The notes below the pieces were generated by a model. The model was given only the letters and a program-made list of their open reading frames with translations. It did no database searches and was not told where the DNA came from. Positions 44,622 through 52,712 of a stretch of 64,000 nucleotides of DNA are shown here, in pieces. The DNA is from Paenibacillus sp. 1011MAR3C5 (lineage in GTDB: Bacteria; Bacillota; Bacilli; Paenibacillales; Paenibacillaceae). Position 1 is the stretch's first letter; the number at the start of each line of letters is the position of its first letter. The position numbers were made by a program, and so were the translations under genes. The stretch covers positions 558,001 to 622,000 of the forward strand of contig NZ_QZCF01000002.1 in assembly GCF_003591485.1 (NCBI RefSeq). Direction: 5' to 3'.

Positions 44622-47084
44622 ATGAGTATCCTGGAACAATTCCTGCCGGCGTTTCTGGAGGAGGTCGTAGGCGACCGCTTTGGACGCTATTCGAAGTACA
44701 TCATACAGGATCGGGCGATCCCCGACGTACGAGACGGGCTTAAGCCGGTACAACGCCGTATTCTGTACGCCATGTACGATGCGGGCAACACGCCGGACAA
44801 GCCATACCGCAAATCGGCCAAAACCGTAGGCGATGTAATGGGTAATTACCATCCGCACGGGGATTCCTCCATCTATGAAGGGATGGTGAGAATGGCCCAG
44901 CCATGGAAGATGGGGCATCCGCTGATCGACGGCCACGGCAACTGGGGCTCTCAAGATGACGATCCGGCTGCGGCGATGCGCTATACGGAGGCGCGTCTGT
45001 CAAAGATTGCATTGGAGCTGCTGCGCGATATTGACAAGCGGACTGTTCAATTTAAGGACAATTTCGATAATACGACCAAAGAACCCGTTGTCTTGCCGTC
45101 CCGGTACCCCAATCTGCTGGTTAACGGCGTAAGCGGCATTTCCTCTGGTTTTGCAACTGAAATCCCTCCGCATAACCTGCGTGAGGTGATCGATGCGTGC
45201 ATTACTTTTATGATGAAGCCGAATTCCACGCTTGAAGATTTGATGACGATCGTGAAAGGTCCCGACTTTCCGACAGGCGGTCTCATCATGGGCGAGGAAG
45301 GCATCCGCGATGCGTATTCAACAGGAAAAGGCCGTATCTATCTTCGCTCCAAGACGGCGATCGAAGATATGCGTGGCGGCAAGCAGCAGATTGTCATTAC
45401 GGAGATTCCGTATCAGGTCGTGAAGTCGCGTCTGGTGACAGCGATGGAGACGATCCGTCTGGAGAAGAAGGTCGAAGGCATTGCGGAAGTGCGGGACGAG
45501 AGCGGCCGGAATGGTCTGCGTATTGTCGTCGAGCTGAAAAAAGAAGCGGATGCAAACGGGATATTGGCTTATTTGCTCAAGAAGACAGATCTTCAAGTCA
45601 CATACAACTTCAATATGGTTGCAATTGTGAATAAGGCTCCGCAGCAGCTGGGACTTCTCCCGATGCTGTCAGCGTACATCGAGCATCAGAAGGAAGTGGT
45701 CACCTGCCGCACGAAGTACGAGCTGGAGAAGGCGGAAGACCGCGCGCATGTGGTGGAGGGGCTTGCCAAAGCGCTTAATCTGTTGGATGAGGTCATCGAG
45801 ACGATTAAAGCGTCGAAAAACCGGGCTGACGCTCAGGATAACCTGATTGCAAAGTTTGGCTTCACGGAACGCCAGGCCGATGCGATTCTAACGCTCCAGC
45901 TCTACAGGCTGACAAATCTGGAGATTACGTCGCTGGAGAAGGAACTGAAGGAAGCGCAGAAGAAAATTGCTTACTTGCGCTCTATTCTGGAAAGCGAGAA
46001 GAAGCTGATTGGCGTGATCCGCGACGAGCTGGTCGAGATCCGGGACAAATACGGTGTTGACCGCAGATCGGATATTCAGGGCGAAGTGGAAGAGTTGAAG
46101 GTGAATCTGGAGGTTCTGGTTACCCCTGAGGATGTGCTGGTGACACTTAGCCAAGACGGCTATATGAAGCGGACAAGCATGATGTCCTTCACCCGCTCGG
46201 GCGGCGAGCTGGACAGCGCAGGCGTGAAGGACGGGGACGTCATTCGGGACTTGCTGCAAGTGAACACAATTGATAACTTGCTGCTGTTCACCCGCAAGGG
46301 ACAATACTACTTGCTGCCGGTGCATCAAATACCGGATTTCAAGTGGAAGGACACGGGTACGGCAGTCGTCAATATTATTCCACTGCCGAAGGACGATGCC
46401 ATCATTAGCGTCATTCCAGTCAAGGATATAGGGGAATCGGGCTTGTCGCTAGTCTTCGTGACGAAGCGCGGTCAGGTGAAACGAACGGAATTGAAGGAGT
46501 ATGCGACAACGCGCTCAACAGCAGTCGCCGCTTGCAAGGTTGCAGATAACGACGAGGTTATCAGCGTTACGGTCAGCGACAGCCAGAAGCAGCTGCTGCT
46601 TGTCTCCCGCAACGGCATGAGCATCCGCTTCTCAGAGACGGAAGTGAATCCGATGGGCCGCGTAGCGGCTGGCGTAAGAGGCATGCAGCTGAAGGAGGAT
46701 GACGAGCTGGTCTCCGCGCTGTGGGTGTCGGATGACGAGGGAGAAGTGCTTGTCATCTCCGATATCGGTTATGCGAAGCGTTCGTTGCTCCTTGATTATC
46801 CAATCCAGGGCAGAGGCGGACGAGGTGTTCAGACGTTCGAATTCAAGGAAGGCAAGCGAGTACGGTCCAATGGCGACAAGCTGGCGGCTGCCTACTATTG
46901 CAGACAGCCGATCGAGATTGTGGTTCTTACCTCCGGTGGCGCCAAGCTGACGCTAGATTCGGAGAAAGCGCCAATCGATGAACGCAAGTCAGTCGGCAAG
47001 GGTCTGCTGTCTGTAGAGAAGAACGACAGCATTGTTACGACCTTTGTTCGGAACGTACCGGAGCTTAATCAAAAGGCCGATTAG
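44622..47084 (+). CDS. parC: DNA topoisomerase IV subunit A
   Basis: 820-aa DNA-cutting subunit that separates linked chromosomes. The catalytic Tyr is in [11 protein letters not shown], the quinolone-determining region is [18 protein letters not shown], and a six-bladed C-terminal beta-propeller covers about 490-815 (blades such as [15 protein letters not shown] repeats and [10 protein letters not shown]). At the quinolone hotspots Ser and Glu are present, the usual sensitive type. GGGGGGAG precedes the ATG. Its last 20 bases overlap, tail to tail, a small gene on the other strand. Confidence 0.94.
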   Translation: MSILEQFLPAFLEEVVGDRFGRYSKYIIQDRAIPDVRDGLKPVQRRILYAMYDAGNTPDKPYRKSAKTVGDVMGNYHPHGDSSIYEGMVRMAQPWKMGHPLIDGHGNWGSQDDDPAAAMRYTEARLSKIALELLRDIDKRTVQFKDNFDNTTKEPVVLPSRYPNLLVNGVSGISSGFATEIPPHNLREVIDACITFMMKPNSTLEDLMTIVKGPDFPTGGLIMGEEGIRDAYSTGKGRIYLRSKTAIEDMRGGKQQIVITEIPYQVVKSRLVTAMETIRLEKKVEGIAEVRDESGRNGLRIVVELKKEADANGILAYLLKKTDLQVTYNFNMVAIVNKAPQQLGLLPMLSAYIEHQKEVVTCRTKYELEKAEDRAHVVEGLAKALNLLDEVIETIKASKNRADAQDNLIAKFGFTERQADAILTLQLYRLTNLEITSLEKELKEAQKKIAYLRSILESEKKLIGVIRDELVEIRDKYGVDRRSDIQGEVEELKVNLEVLVTPEDVLVTLSQDGYMKRTSMMSFTRSGGELDSAGVKDGDVIRDLLQVNTIDNLLLFTRKGQYYLLPVHQIPDFKWKDTGTAVVNIIPLPKDDAIISVIPVKDIGESGLSLVFVTKRGQVKRTELKEYATTRSTAVAACKVADNDEVISVTVSDSQKQLLLVSRNGMSIRFSETEVNPMGRVAAGVRGMQLKEDDELVSALWVSDDEGEVLVISDIGYAKRSLLLDYPIQGRGGRGVQTFEFKEGKRVRSNGDKLAAAYYCRQPIEIVVLTSGGAKLTLDSEKAPIDERKSVGKGLLSVEKNDSIVTTFVRNVPELNQKAD

Positions 47085-47232
47085 GCGGATCGAGCCGTTC
47101 AATTAATTCAAGAAAGGCTTCCAGCATGACCCACATTGGCACAAGCTCATCCGGGCGGTCAAGCCAATGCGGGTCTTTTATAATGCCGTATGCACGAATG
47201 CGCTCCATGACTTCAGCCTTTCTGGTGTCCAA
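47065..47232 (-). CDS. Small protein of 55 residues, unknown function
   Basis: An intact frame of 55 codons, TTG start, TAA stop at 47067-47065. AAGGAG lies 10 bases upstream of the TTG. The protein begins [16 protein letters not shown] and contains [16 protein letters not shown] and [15 protein letters not shown]; it is amphipathic and Trp/Pro-containing with no signal peptide. Coding looks genuine because the frame, ribosome site and non-repetitive composition agree. It converges with parC, overlapping by 20 bases. I recognise no family. Confidence 0.6.
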   Translation of the reverse strand: MDTRKAEVMERIRAYGIIKDPHWLDRPDELVPMWVMLEAFLELIERLDPPNRPFD

Positions 47233-47327
47233 AGGGATCACGCTCCTTCTTTGTCGTCAAGGATAGTGGAATTTCGCCCGCGAGGCTGGGCTGTCGCCAC
47301 ATTATATGTAAATTGCTGTCAAACGGT

Positions 47328-47342
47328 TCGCTATTATAGCGA
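47328..47342. promoter_or_regulatory. Palindrome upstream of the MarR gene
   Basis: TCGCTAT-T-ATAGCGA, a perfect 7-bp inverted repeat, and AGCAATTGCT (47388-47397), next to TATAAT (47397-47402). Both are candidate MarR operators. Confidence 0.4.
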
Positions 47343-47435
47343 TTAATGACGCAAACTATTAATTGGGTTAACCTTTTATTCGACATAAGCAATTGCTATA
47401 ATAGACATAGAAGAGGTTAATAGGACAGAAAGCGG

Positions 47436-47849
47436 GTGGGAAGTTTGATTTCTGAAGATTTTACTCGGGTGTGGACCAAGCTGTCGCGCGAGTGGAAGAT
47501 CAATCTGGAGCAGGCGCTTGCTCCGCTCACAGAAGGTCAACTGAATGTACTGGAGCTTCTGCTGGAGTCTCAGCCGATGAAACCGTCTGATCTTATTCAG
47601 TATTTGTCAACGACGCCAGCCGCCATTACGACGCTGCTGGACCGGATGGAGAGAGGCGGGCTTATCGCGCGCACCAGAGACGACAATGACCGCCGCATCG
47701 TATGGATATCCGTGACGGAGAAAGGGCTGTCGGAAGCCGAGCGGGGACGCGGCATACGCAATGGCATGATTGAGCAGTCGCTCGATCGCATCTCGACGCA
47801 TAATCAGCAGCTTCTTGTCTATCTGCTAGGCAAGGTTGCCAATTCATAA
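47436..47849 (+). CDS. MarR-family transcriptional regulator
   Basis: 137-aa winged-helix regulator. The recognition region is LSTTPAAITTLLDRMERGGLI-like, and the wing is ARTRDDNDRRIVWISVTEKG, as in the family. The ligand is unknown. The start is uncertain between GTG 47436 and TTG 47445; the first is kept. TATAAT at 47397-47402 is a likely -10. No target gene is beside it on the same strand, so it may act on itself or on distant genes. A hairpin terminator separates it from convergent capA. Confidence 0.88.
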   Translation: MGSLISEDFTRVWTKLSREWKINLEQALAPLTEGQLNVLELLLESQPMKPSDLIQYLSTTPAAITTLLDRMERGGLIARTRDDNDRRIVWISVTEKGLSEAERGRGIRNGMIEQSLDRISTHNQQLLVYLLGKVANS

Positions 47850-47852
47850 TAG

Positions 47853-47886
47853 ATAGGGTCGCTTCCTGAACGGGAAGCGACCCTAT
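47853..47886. terminator. Bidirectional terminator between marR and capA-like gene
   Basis: Perfect 14-bp arms ATAGGGTCGCTTCC/GGAAGCGACCCTAT with a 6-base loop. Confidence 0.82.
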
Positions 47887-47889
47887 TTG

Positions 47890-49125
47890 TTATTTCATGG
47901 ACTCTAGCCGCTGCAGGAGCATGTCGAAGTCTTTTTGCATTTGGTCATATTCTCCGGCTTTCAGAAGGCTATCGTTTCTCGCAGCAAGCGTCTCTTCCAC
48001 GGGAAGAATACGATACCGGAAGGCTCGGTCCGGCTTGTAGCGATGAACCCAAGTCGGAATGGCTTCGATATCGGTCAGCGTTGTCGTTTGTTCCGTTACA
48101 TTCTTGCGGACGCCGACCTTGAAGATGACACCGTAATCCTTGGAATCTCCACGCTGGTTGGAGATGAAGTTGCCCATGGAATAAATAATGAGCGAACGTG
48201 TCTCGTTGCCGTTATCATCATAGCCTTCGATCACCTCATATGGCTGTATCACGTGAGGATGCGACCCGGCGATAATATCGGCACCAGCCGCTACGAGCGA
48301 CCGCGCCAGCGATTTCTGGCTTTCGGAAGGGGTTGTCTGATATTCATTGCCGAAGTGGAGGGCGACCGTAACGAGATCGGCACCGTTGTCTTTCAGCCGG
48401 GCAATGTCTGCTTTAATCTTCTCCTCATCAATCAGGTTAACGAGATAAGGCTTGCCTTGCGGGATCGGAATGCCGTTGGTGCCATAGGTGTAAGCCAGGA
48501 GTCCCATACGGATGCCATTCTGTTCCGCGAGGATAAGCGCATCGGCTTCTTCCTGCGAGGAAGCGGTGCCGATCGCTTGCAGATCCAGCTCTTTCAAATG
48601 CTGGAGCGTATTCAGCAGCCCGCGCTCCCCTTTGTCCAGGGAATGGTTGTTTGCTGTGGAGAGGAGATTGAAGCCGGCGTTCTTCAGCGCTTCTGCAAGC
48701 TCGTACGGCGCATTGAAGGTCGGATAGCCGGAATAGCCGAAGTCAGCGCCGGCAATGGGCGTCTCCAGATTGGCCATAATCCAGTCGCCTTGGCCTAATA
48801 TATCCTTCACCTCTGCGAAAAAAGGATTGAAATCGTAGCTGCCGAGCTTCGAATCGTACGCGCCGGGCAGTTGCGGGTAGTGGCTCATGATGTCTCCGAC
48901 ACCGACCCAGACTGCCTCCGTGAATACCGGTTCGACTGGCGTCGGTTCCGGTGTAGGAGGGGGAGTGGATGCAGCTTCCGAAGGAGCAGCGGATATCAGC
49001 TCTTGATTGCCATCCTTGTGAGTGGCGATTTTATCACCTATTGTCTGGGCAAGCAGATAAAAAATAAGGATGGATAGAACACTTAATACAAGAATGATGG
49101 GAATTAAGACGGTCTTGCGTCGCAT
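47890..49125 (-). CDS. CapA-family protein (poly-gamma-glutamate synthesis type), membrane-anchored
   Basis: 411-aa protein: N-terminal membrane helix (about 6-27), a Pro/Glu/Ser spacer, then the PGA_cap metallophosphatase-like domain. Visible family points are WVGVGDIMSHYPQLPG, NLETPIAGADFGYSGYPTFN, LLSTANNHSLDKGERGL, GSHPHVIQPYEVI and YSMGNFISNQRGD. CapA proteins sit outside the membrane and help make or anchor poly-gamma-glutamate, but many stand alone with unknown roles. No capB or capC is nearby, so a capsule function should not be assumed. Confidence 0.88.
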   Translation of the reverse strand: MRRKTVLIPIILVLSVLSILIFYLLAQTIGDKIATHKDGNQELISAAPSEAASTPPPTPEPTPVEPVFTEAVWVGVGDIMSHYPQLPGAYDSKLGSYDFNPFFAEVKDILGQGDWIMANLETPIAGADFGYSGYPTFNAPYELAEALKNAGFNLLSTANNHSLDKGERGLLNTLQHLKELDLQAIGTASSQEEADALILAEQNGIRMGLLAYTYGTNGIPIPQGKPYLVNLIDEEKIKADIARLKDNGADLVTVALHFGNEYQTTPSESQKSLARSLVAAGADIIAGSHPHVIQPYEVIEGYDDNGNETRSLIIYSMGNFISNQRGDSKDYGVIFKVGVRKNVTEQTTTLTDIEAIPTWVHRYKPDRAFRYRILPVEETLAARNDSLLKAGEYDQMQKDFDMLLQRLESMK

Positions 49126-49149
49126 AGGGCTCCTATTCGTCCTCTCATA

Positions 49150-49189
49150 ATCAATGGGAAGCCGGCTCTAGCCTGCGCTTCCCATTGAT
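49150..49189. repeat. Perfect 13-bp inverted repeat downstream of rluA-like gene
   Basis: ATCAATGGGAAGC/GCTTCCCATTGAT with a 14-base GC-rich loop that itself can fold. Neither side has a good T run, so a Rho-independent terminator is possible but weak. Confidence 0.5.
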
Positions 49190-49192
49190 GTA

Positions 49193-49900
49193 CTAGATAT
49201 AATACTTGGCTGCTTCTTCCAGCTGATCTTGCTCCCACCAGCTCCAAGGAGCAGCCGCCTCCGGCAGGGAATGAAAAGCAACCTCTTCTTTGGAGATGGG
49301 ATGGGGAACCGACACTGAAGTTGACCAAAGTGCAATATTTGCAATACCCGGCTGCTTGGCTGCGCCATATTTCAAGTCCCCGACAAGCGGACAGCCGATA
49401 TGGGCCAGCTGTGCGCGGATTTGATGCGATCGGCCCGTATGTAGCTTAACGGCAATCAAGCTGAACCGTTCATGGACCGCCACAACCTTGTACGCCAGTA
49501 TCGCTTCCTTCGCATTCGCTTCCGGTGTTTGGAATACGGTAACCTGATTGCGCTTCTGATCCTTCCAGAGATAGTGCTTTAATGTGGCCGCAGGAGACGC
49601 TGGAGTGCCTTGTACGACACACATATAGGTTTTGCCGAAGGAACGGCTGCGTACGGCTTCGGACAGCCTGGAGGCCGCCTTGGACGTCTTGGCGAAAATC
49701 ATCGCTCCGCCGACCGGCCGGTCAAGCCGATGAACGAGTCCTAGAAATACATTGCCAGGCTTGCCATGCCGCTCCTTCAGATCCGCTTTCAGCAGCGTGA
49801 GCATATCCGGATCGCCGGTTTCATCTTCCTGCGAAGGCACCCCCGGCGGCTTCACGACCGCAAGCAAATGATTGTCTTCATATAATACGGGGATCCGCAT
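49193..49900 (-). CDS. RluA-family RNA pseudouridine synthase
   Basis: 235-aa enzyme turning uridine into pseudouridine in rRNA or tRNA. The catalytic Asp is in GLVHRLDRPVGGAMIFAK, and HTGRSHQIRAQLAHIGCP is the second signature. There is no S4 domain, matching the short RluA branch. ATG 49900 follows GGGAG at 8 bases and shares one base with the stop of the methyltransferase gene before it (TAATG), so the two are coupled and probably both modify RNA. Confidence 0.9.
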   Translation of the reverse strand: MRIPVLYEDNHLLAVVKPPGVPSQEDETGDPDMLTLLKADLKERHGKPGNVFLGLVHRLDRPVGGAMIFAKTSKAASRLSEAVRSRSFGKTYMCVVQGTPASPAATLKHYLWKDQKRNQVTVFQTPEANAKEAILAYKVVAVHERFSLIAVKLHTGRSHQIRAQLAHIGCPLVGDLKYGAAKQPGIANIALWSTSVSVPHPISKEEVAFHSLPEAAAPWSWWEQDQLEEAAKYYI

Positions 49901-50769
49901 TAGTTCGACTCCCAGCGCCCAAGAATCCCGCATGGCAGATTAAGGCCGGACCTCGTAATCGGCAATCCGATCTCGCCACAGCTGATCGTGCCGCCGTACT
50001 TGGCCTTCATGGTCATGTGAAGCATGTTATGAAGAACGGTTGGAGACAGGCCGGTCGTATAGGAATTAATGAGCAGAAATAACGGGTTGTCCGACAGGAT
50101 GGTTGTGCACGATTGGAGGAACGGATACAAATTCTCCTCCAGCTTCCAGGTCTCGCCGTTCGGTCCGCGTCCGTAGGAAGGCGGGTCCATAATGATCGCA
50201 TCGTATTGGCGCCCGCGGCGCTGCTCGCGTTGGACGAACTTGAATACGTCGTCTGTAATATAGCGAATCGGAGCCGATTCAAGACCCGACAGCTGTGCAT
50301 TCTCTTTCGCCCACTGCACCATGCCTTTGGCGGCATCGACATGGCAGACCTCGGCCCCGGCCTTGGCTGCGGCTACTGTAGCTCCGCCGGAGTAGGCGAA
50401 CAGGTTCAATACGCGAATTGGACGTCCGGCATTGCGGATCTTGTCCATCATCCAGCTCCAATTGACGGCTTGCTCGGGGAATAAGCCGGTATGCTTGAAA
50501 TTGGTAGGCTTTATATGAAAGGAGAGTTCTCCATAGGTAATTGTCCATCTCTCCGGCAGCGTTGGAGACATCTGCCATTGGCCGCCGCCAGACGAACTGC
50601 GGTGATAGTAGCCATCCGTTTTGTTCCATGGTCCCGATTCATCTGCAATCGGCCAAATAATCTGAGGGTCCGGCCGGCGGAGGACGTAATTCCCCCAACG
50701 CTCCAGCTTGTCTCCTTCTCCTGTATCGATAACCTCGTAGTCCGTCCATTTATCTGCTATGTACATCAT
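49900..50769 (-). CDS. Class I SAM-dependent methyltransferase, RlmI/RlmK-like
   Basis: 289-aa enzyme. Motif I is LNLFAYSGGATVAAAKAG, and motif IV is DPPSYGRGP, as in rRNA base methyltransferases of the RlmI/RlmK family. The N-terminal part (about 1-90, Trp-rich) is not a PUA domain that I recognise. Two adjacent ATGs (50769, 50766) follow AAGGAAAG; an upstream ATG at 50802 is less likely. Coupling to a pseudouridine synthase gene supports an RNA target, but substrate is not proven. Confidence 0.8.
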   Translation of the reverse strand: MMYIADKWTDYEVIDTGEGDKLERWGNYVLRRPDPQIIWPIADESGPWNKTDGYYHRSSSGGGQWQMSPTLPERWTITYGELSFHIKPTNFKHTGLFPEQAVNWSWMMDKIRNAGRPIRVLNLFAYSGGATVAAAKAGAEVCHVDAAKGMVQWAKENAQLSGLESAPIRYITDDVFKFVQREQRRGRQYDAIIMDPPSYGRGPNGETWKLEENLYPFLQSCTTILSDNPLFLLINSYTTGLSPTVLHNMLHMTMKAKYGGTISCGEIGLPITRSGLNLPCGILGRWESN

Positions 50770-50861
50770 TCGTCTTTCCTTCCTTGACTCTAGTCTTGTC
50801 ACATATTAATATCATCGATTATTATAACGAAGCAGGGAAAACTAAGCAATGAAACTTACCA

Positions 50862-51518
50862 ATGGAGGCGGTTTTTATTCGCAAGGAACGGAGCTTTTGG
50901 ATCATTATGCTCGTTATCGGCATCATCGGGTTTGCCATTGCGGCTATAACGGTGCCGGATAACGGAGGTCACGCCTTTGATCAATGGGCGCATGATGGAT
51001 TAACGGAGTGGAGAAGCGAGGGGCTTACCTCCTTTCTAAAATGGATGTCCGTACTTGGCTCAACCGCTGTCATTGTCGCGATTACACTTCTCGCGGCAGC
51101 CTGGTTCGGGTATCGCCATGGCTGGCGGTATTCAGGCATGCTGATCGGCAGCGTGCTGGCCGGATATCTTTTGAATACGCTGCTGAAAAACCTGTTCGGT
51201 CGCGTTCGACCCGGTTCAGCATGGGAATTGACGGCGGATGGGGCCAGCTTTCCGAGCGGCAATGCAATGCTTGGCATGGTGATGTTCGGCATGATTATCG
51301 TTATTTTGCTAAAAGAGAGCAGATGGAGCGGATGGTTAAAATCCGTCATTTCTGTCCTTGTAGCTCTGCTGATCGTGTTAATGGGCGCAAGCAGGATTTA
51401 TTTTCATGTTCATTACATATCGGATGTACTTGCCGGTTATAGCGCGGGGCTGATTGTAATCTCGGCCGCACTGCTGCTTGCTGGTATACGGGGACGGAAG
51501 AAAGGAGCTTATTCATGA
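50862..51518 (+). CDS. PAP2-family membrane phosphatase with an altered motif
   Basis: 218-aa protein with about six membrane helices, of the type that removes phosphate from lipids such as undecaprenyl or phosphatidylglycerol phosphate. Motif C1 is KNLFGRVRP, motif C3 is SRIYFHVHYISD with the nucleophile His. In motif C2 the usual PSGH reads PSGN (SFPSGNAM), so the His that normally donates a proton is Asn. Activity may be reduced or use another residue. The next small gene overlaps its stop by 4 bases. The start is read as ATG 50862 (MEAVFIRKERSF); AATGGAGG just before it gives only a tight ribosome site. Confidence 0.85.
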   Translation: MEAVFIRKERSFWIIMLVIGIIGFAIAAITVPDNGGHAFDQWAHDGLTEWRSEGLTSFLKWMSVLGSTAVIVAITLLAAAWFGYRHGWRYSGMLIGSVLAGYLLNTLLKNLFGRVRPGSAWELTADGASFPSGNAMLGMVMFGMIIVILLKESRWSGWLKSVISVLVALLIVLMGASRIYFHVHYISDVLAGYSAGLIVISAALLLAGIRGRKKGAYS

Positions 51519-51703
51519 TACATATGGAATGCGAATGCGGCAATCGTACCAATCTGTTCGCTACGGGTGACCGGGATGAGCATGGCCGTGAATTTATCGA
51601 GCTTGAGGATGATGACCGTTTCAGCTTTGTTATTGGGGAAGACAGCATTGTGTTCAAATGTTCGTTCTGCGGCTATCGGTATCGACTGAAGCACTATGAA
51701 TAA
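51515..51703 (+). CDS. Small Cys-containing protein, possible zinc ribbon
   Basis: 62-aa protein with four cysteines in two pairs: CEC near residue 5-7 and CSFC near 50-53, separated by an acidic stretch (FIELEDDDRFSFVIG). Such a layout could bind zinc. AAAGGAG lies 7 bases before the ATG, which overlaps the PAP2 stop (ATGA). It may be a regulator or accessory of PAP2, but no family is recognised. Confidence 0.65.
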   Translation: MIHMECECGNRTNLFATGDRDEHGREFIELEDDDRFSFVIGEDSIVFKCSFCGYRYRLKHYE

Positions 51704-51707
51704 GATG

Positions 51708-51736
51708 TTGACATTGATAATCGTTATCGATATGAT
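51708..51736 (+). promoter_or_regulatory. Sigma-A promoter with an embedded Fur box
   Basis: TTGACA (51708-51713), 17-bp spacer, TATGAT (51731-51736). The spacer holds TGATAATCGTTATCG (51715-51729), 13 of 15 matches to the 7-1-7 Fur consensus TGATAATNATTATCA. Binding would block RNA polymerase, giving iron repression of the next gene. Confidence 0.85.
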
Positions 51737-51765
51737 GAAGAGAAAACGATAACGAAGGTGATTCG

Positions 51766-52095
51766 ATGTTTATCCAATTGAGAACAATAGTTGTAGAGAC
51801 AGGCCATGCGGAGCAGGTGGCAGAGCGATTCGGTTCCACCGGCGCGATAGATGAGATGCCGGGTCTGATCGACCGGACGGTAATGGTCAGCCGCAAAAAT
51901 AAAGAATCTGAAGAAGTTATCGCGATGATCCGTTGGGAATCCGAGGAAGCTTGGAAAAACTGGGAGAAGAGTCCCGCCCATATTGCCGGACATCGCGAGA
52001 AGCGCAACGATGCGCCTCCTAGCTATATCCTTAGCACCACTGTCAAAATGTACGACGTGAAAAAAGTGATTGCCGGCTCCGCTGCCGGCGTATAA
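51766..52095 (+). CDS. Heme-degrading monooxygenase (IsdG/HmoA-like)
   Basis: 109-aa protein of the antibiotic biosynthesis monooxygenase fold. It fits the IsdG/HmoA group that opens heme and releases iron: VVETGHAEQVAERF near the start, MVSRKNKESEEVIAMIRWES and a conserved-looking His in SPAHIAGHRE as the heme ligand. Control by the Fur box supports a function in iron release. GAAGGTG precedes the ATG. It stands as a single-gene unit. Confidence 0.82.
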   Translation: MFIQLRTIVVETGHAEQVAERFGSTGAIDEMPGLIDRTVMVSRKNKESEEVIAMIRWESEEAWKNWEKSPAHIAGHREKRNDAPPSYILSTTVKMYDVKKVIAGSAAGV

Positions 52096-52157
52096 CGTCA
52101 GACAATAAAGGGACAAGGGCTGGCTTGCGACGATGGTCGCGGGCCAGCCCTTGCCTT

Positions 52158-52499
52158 TTAGTAACAATAATACTTCTCCCATAATTTCCATGAGTCGCCC
52201 TCATGCTGTTTCCACCAACTGAAGTCATCCCACCAGCTGCGATCATGCAGCCAGTCCCAGAGACCCCCTTTGCCGCTCTTCTTGTCGTTGTAATGCTTGT
52301 CATAGTCATATGTATCTTCCTTCTTGTCTTTGCCGCTGGAGCCCCCGAAGAAGGAGAAGAGGGAGGAGATAGATGCTAGCAATCCTTTGTTCCCGTCGGC
52401 TTCATAGCCGGAAGACTTACCGGAGGCGAATGCGGATGCCGGGAAGGCGAGCAAGGTGAGGAGCGTGGCGCATGCGATGACCCGTTTCAAGGTTTTCAA
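52158..52499 (-). CDS. Small secreted protein rich in Trp, Lys, Tyr and Asp
   Basis: 113-aa protein from a TTG start with GGGAGTGG 6-8 bases upstream. Signal peptide 1-27 (ends PASAFASG). The mature part contains a Gly/Ser/Phe stretch (SSLFSFFGGSSG), a run rich in Lys, Asp and Tyr, then a Trp-rich end (WDWLHDRSWWDDFSWWKQH) with eight or so Trp in 40 residues. It looks unstructured or surface-binding. A frame reaching upstream to 52682 is rejected because it has no ribosome site and would bury the signal peptide. Family unknown. Confidence 0.6.
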   Translation of the reverse strand: MKTLKRVIACATLLTLLAFPASAFASGKSSGYEADGNKGLLASISSLFSFFGGSSGKDKKEDTYDYDKHYNDKKSGKGGLWDWLHDRSWWDDFSWWKQHEGDSWKLWEKYYCY

Positions 52500-52520
52500 C
52501 TGGATCCACTCCCTAGTACA

Positions 52521-52546
52521 ATATAGAGAATTTTGATGTTCTCTAT
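52521..52546. promoter_or_regulatory. Inverted repeat upstream of the Trp-rich protein gene
   Basis: ATAGAGAATTTTGATGTTCTCTAT: arms ATAGAGAA and TTCTCTAT, perfect 8 bp, placed just upstream of the ribosome site; a candidate operator or leader hairpin. Confidence 0.45.
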
Positions 52547-52629
52547 TGAGAATTTTACCGCAATCGCATAGAGTTGTAAACGTTTTTTCGGGACTATAGT
52601 CTGTGCGCCGTAGGGCAAAGGGGAAAAGA

Positions 52630-52676
52630 ATAAAAAAACAAGCTGTTACCGATCGGGATCGGCACCAGCTTGTTGT
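52630..52676 (-). terminator. Terminator of the LPMO gene
   Basis: Minus strand arms AACAAGCTGGTGCCGATC and GATCGGTAACAGCTTGTT (two mismatches), followed by TTTTTATTC. Confidence 0.8.
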
Positions 52677-52712
52677 GAGCAATGCGAACTAGATGATAGG
52701 TTCTATCGGGTC

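Noticed and set aside
52500..52682. Upstream extension of the Trp-rich protein
   Set aside because: It would place the signal peptide in the middle and passes through the inverted repeat and the neighbouring terminator.
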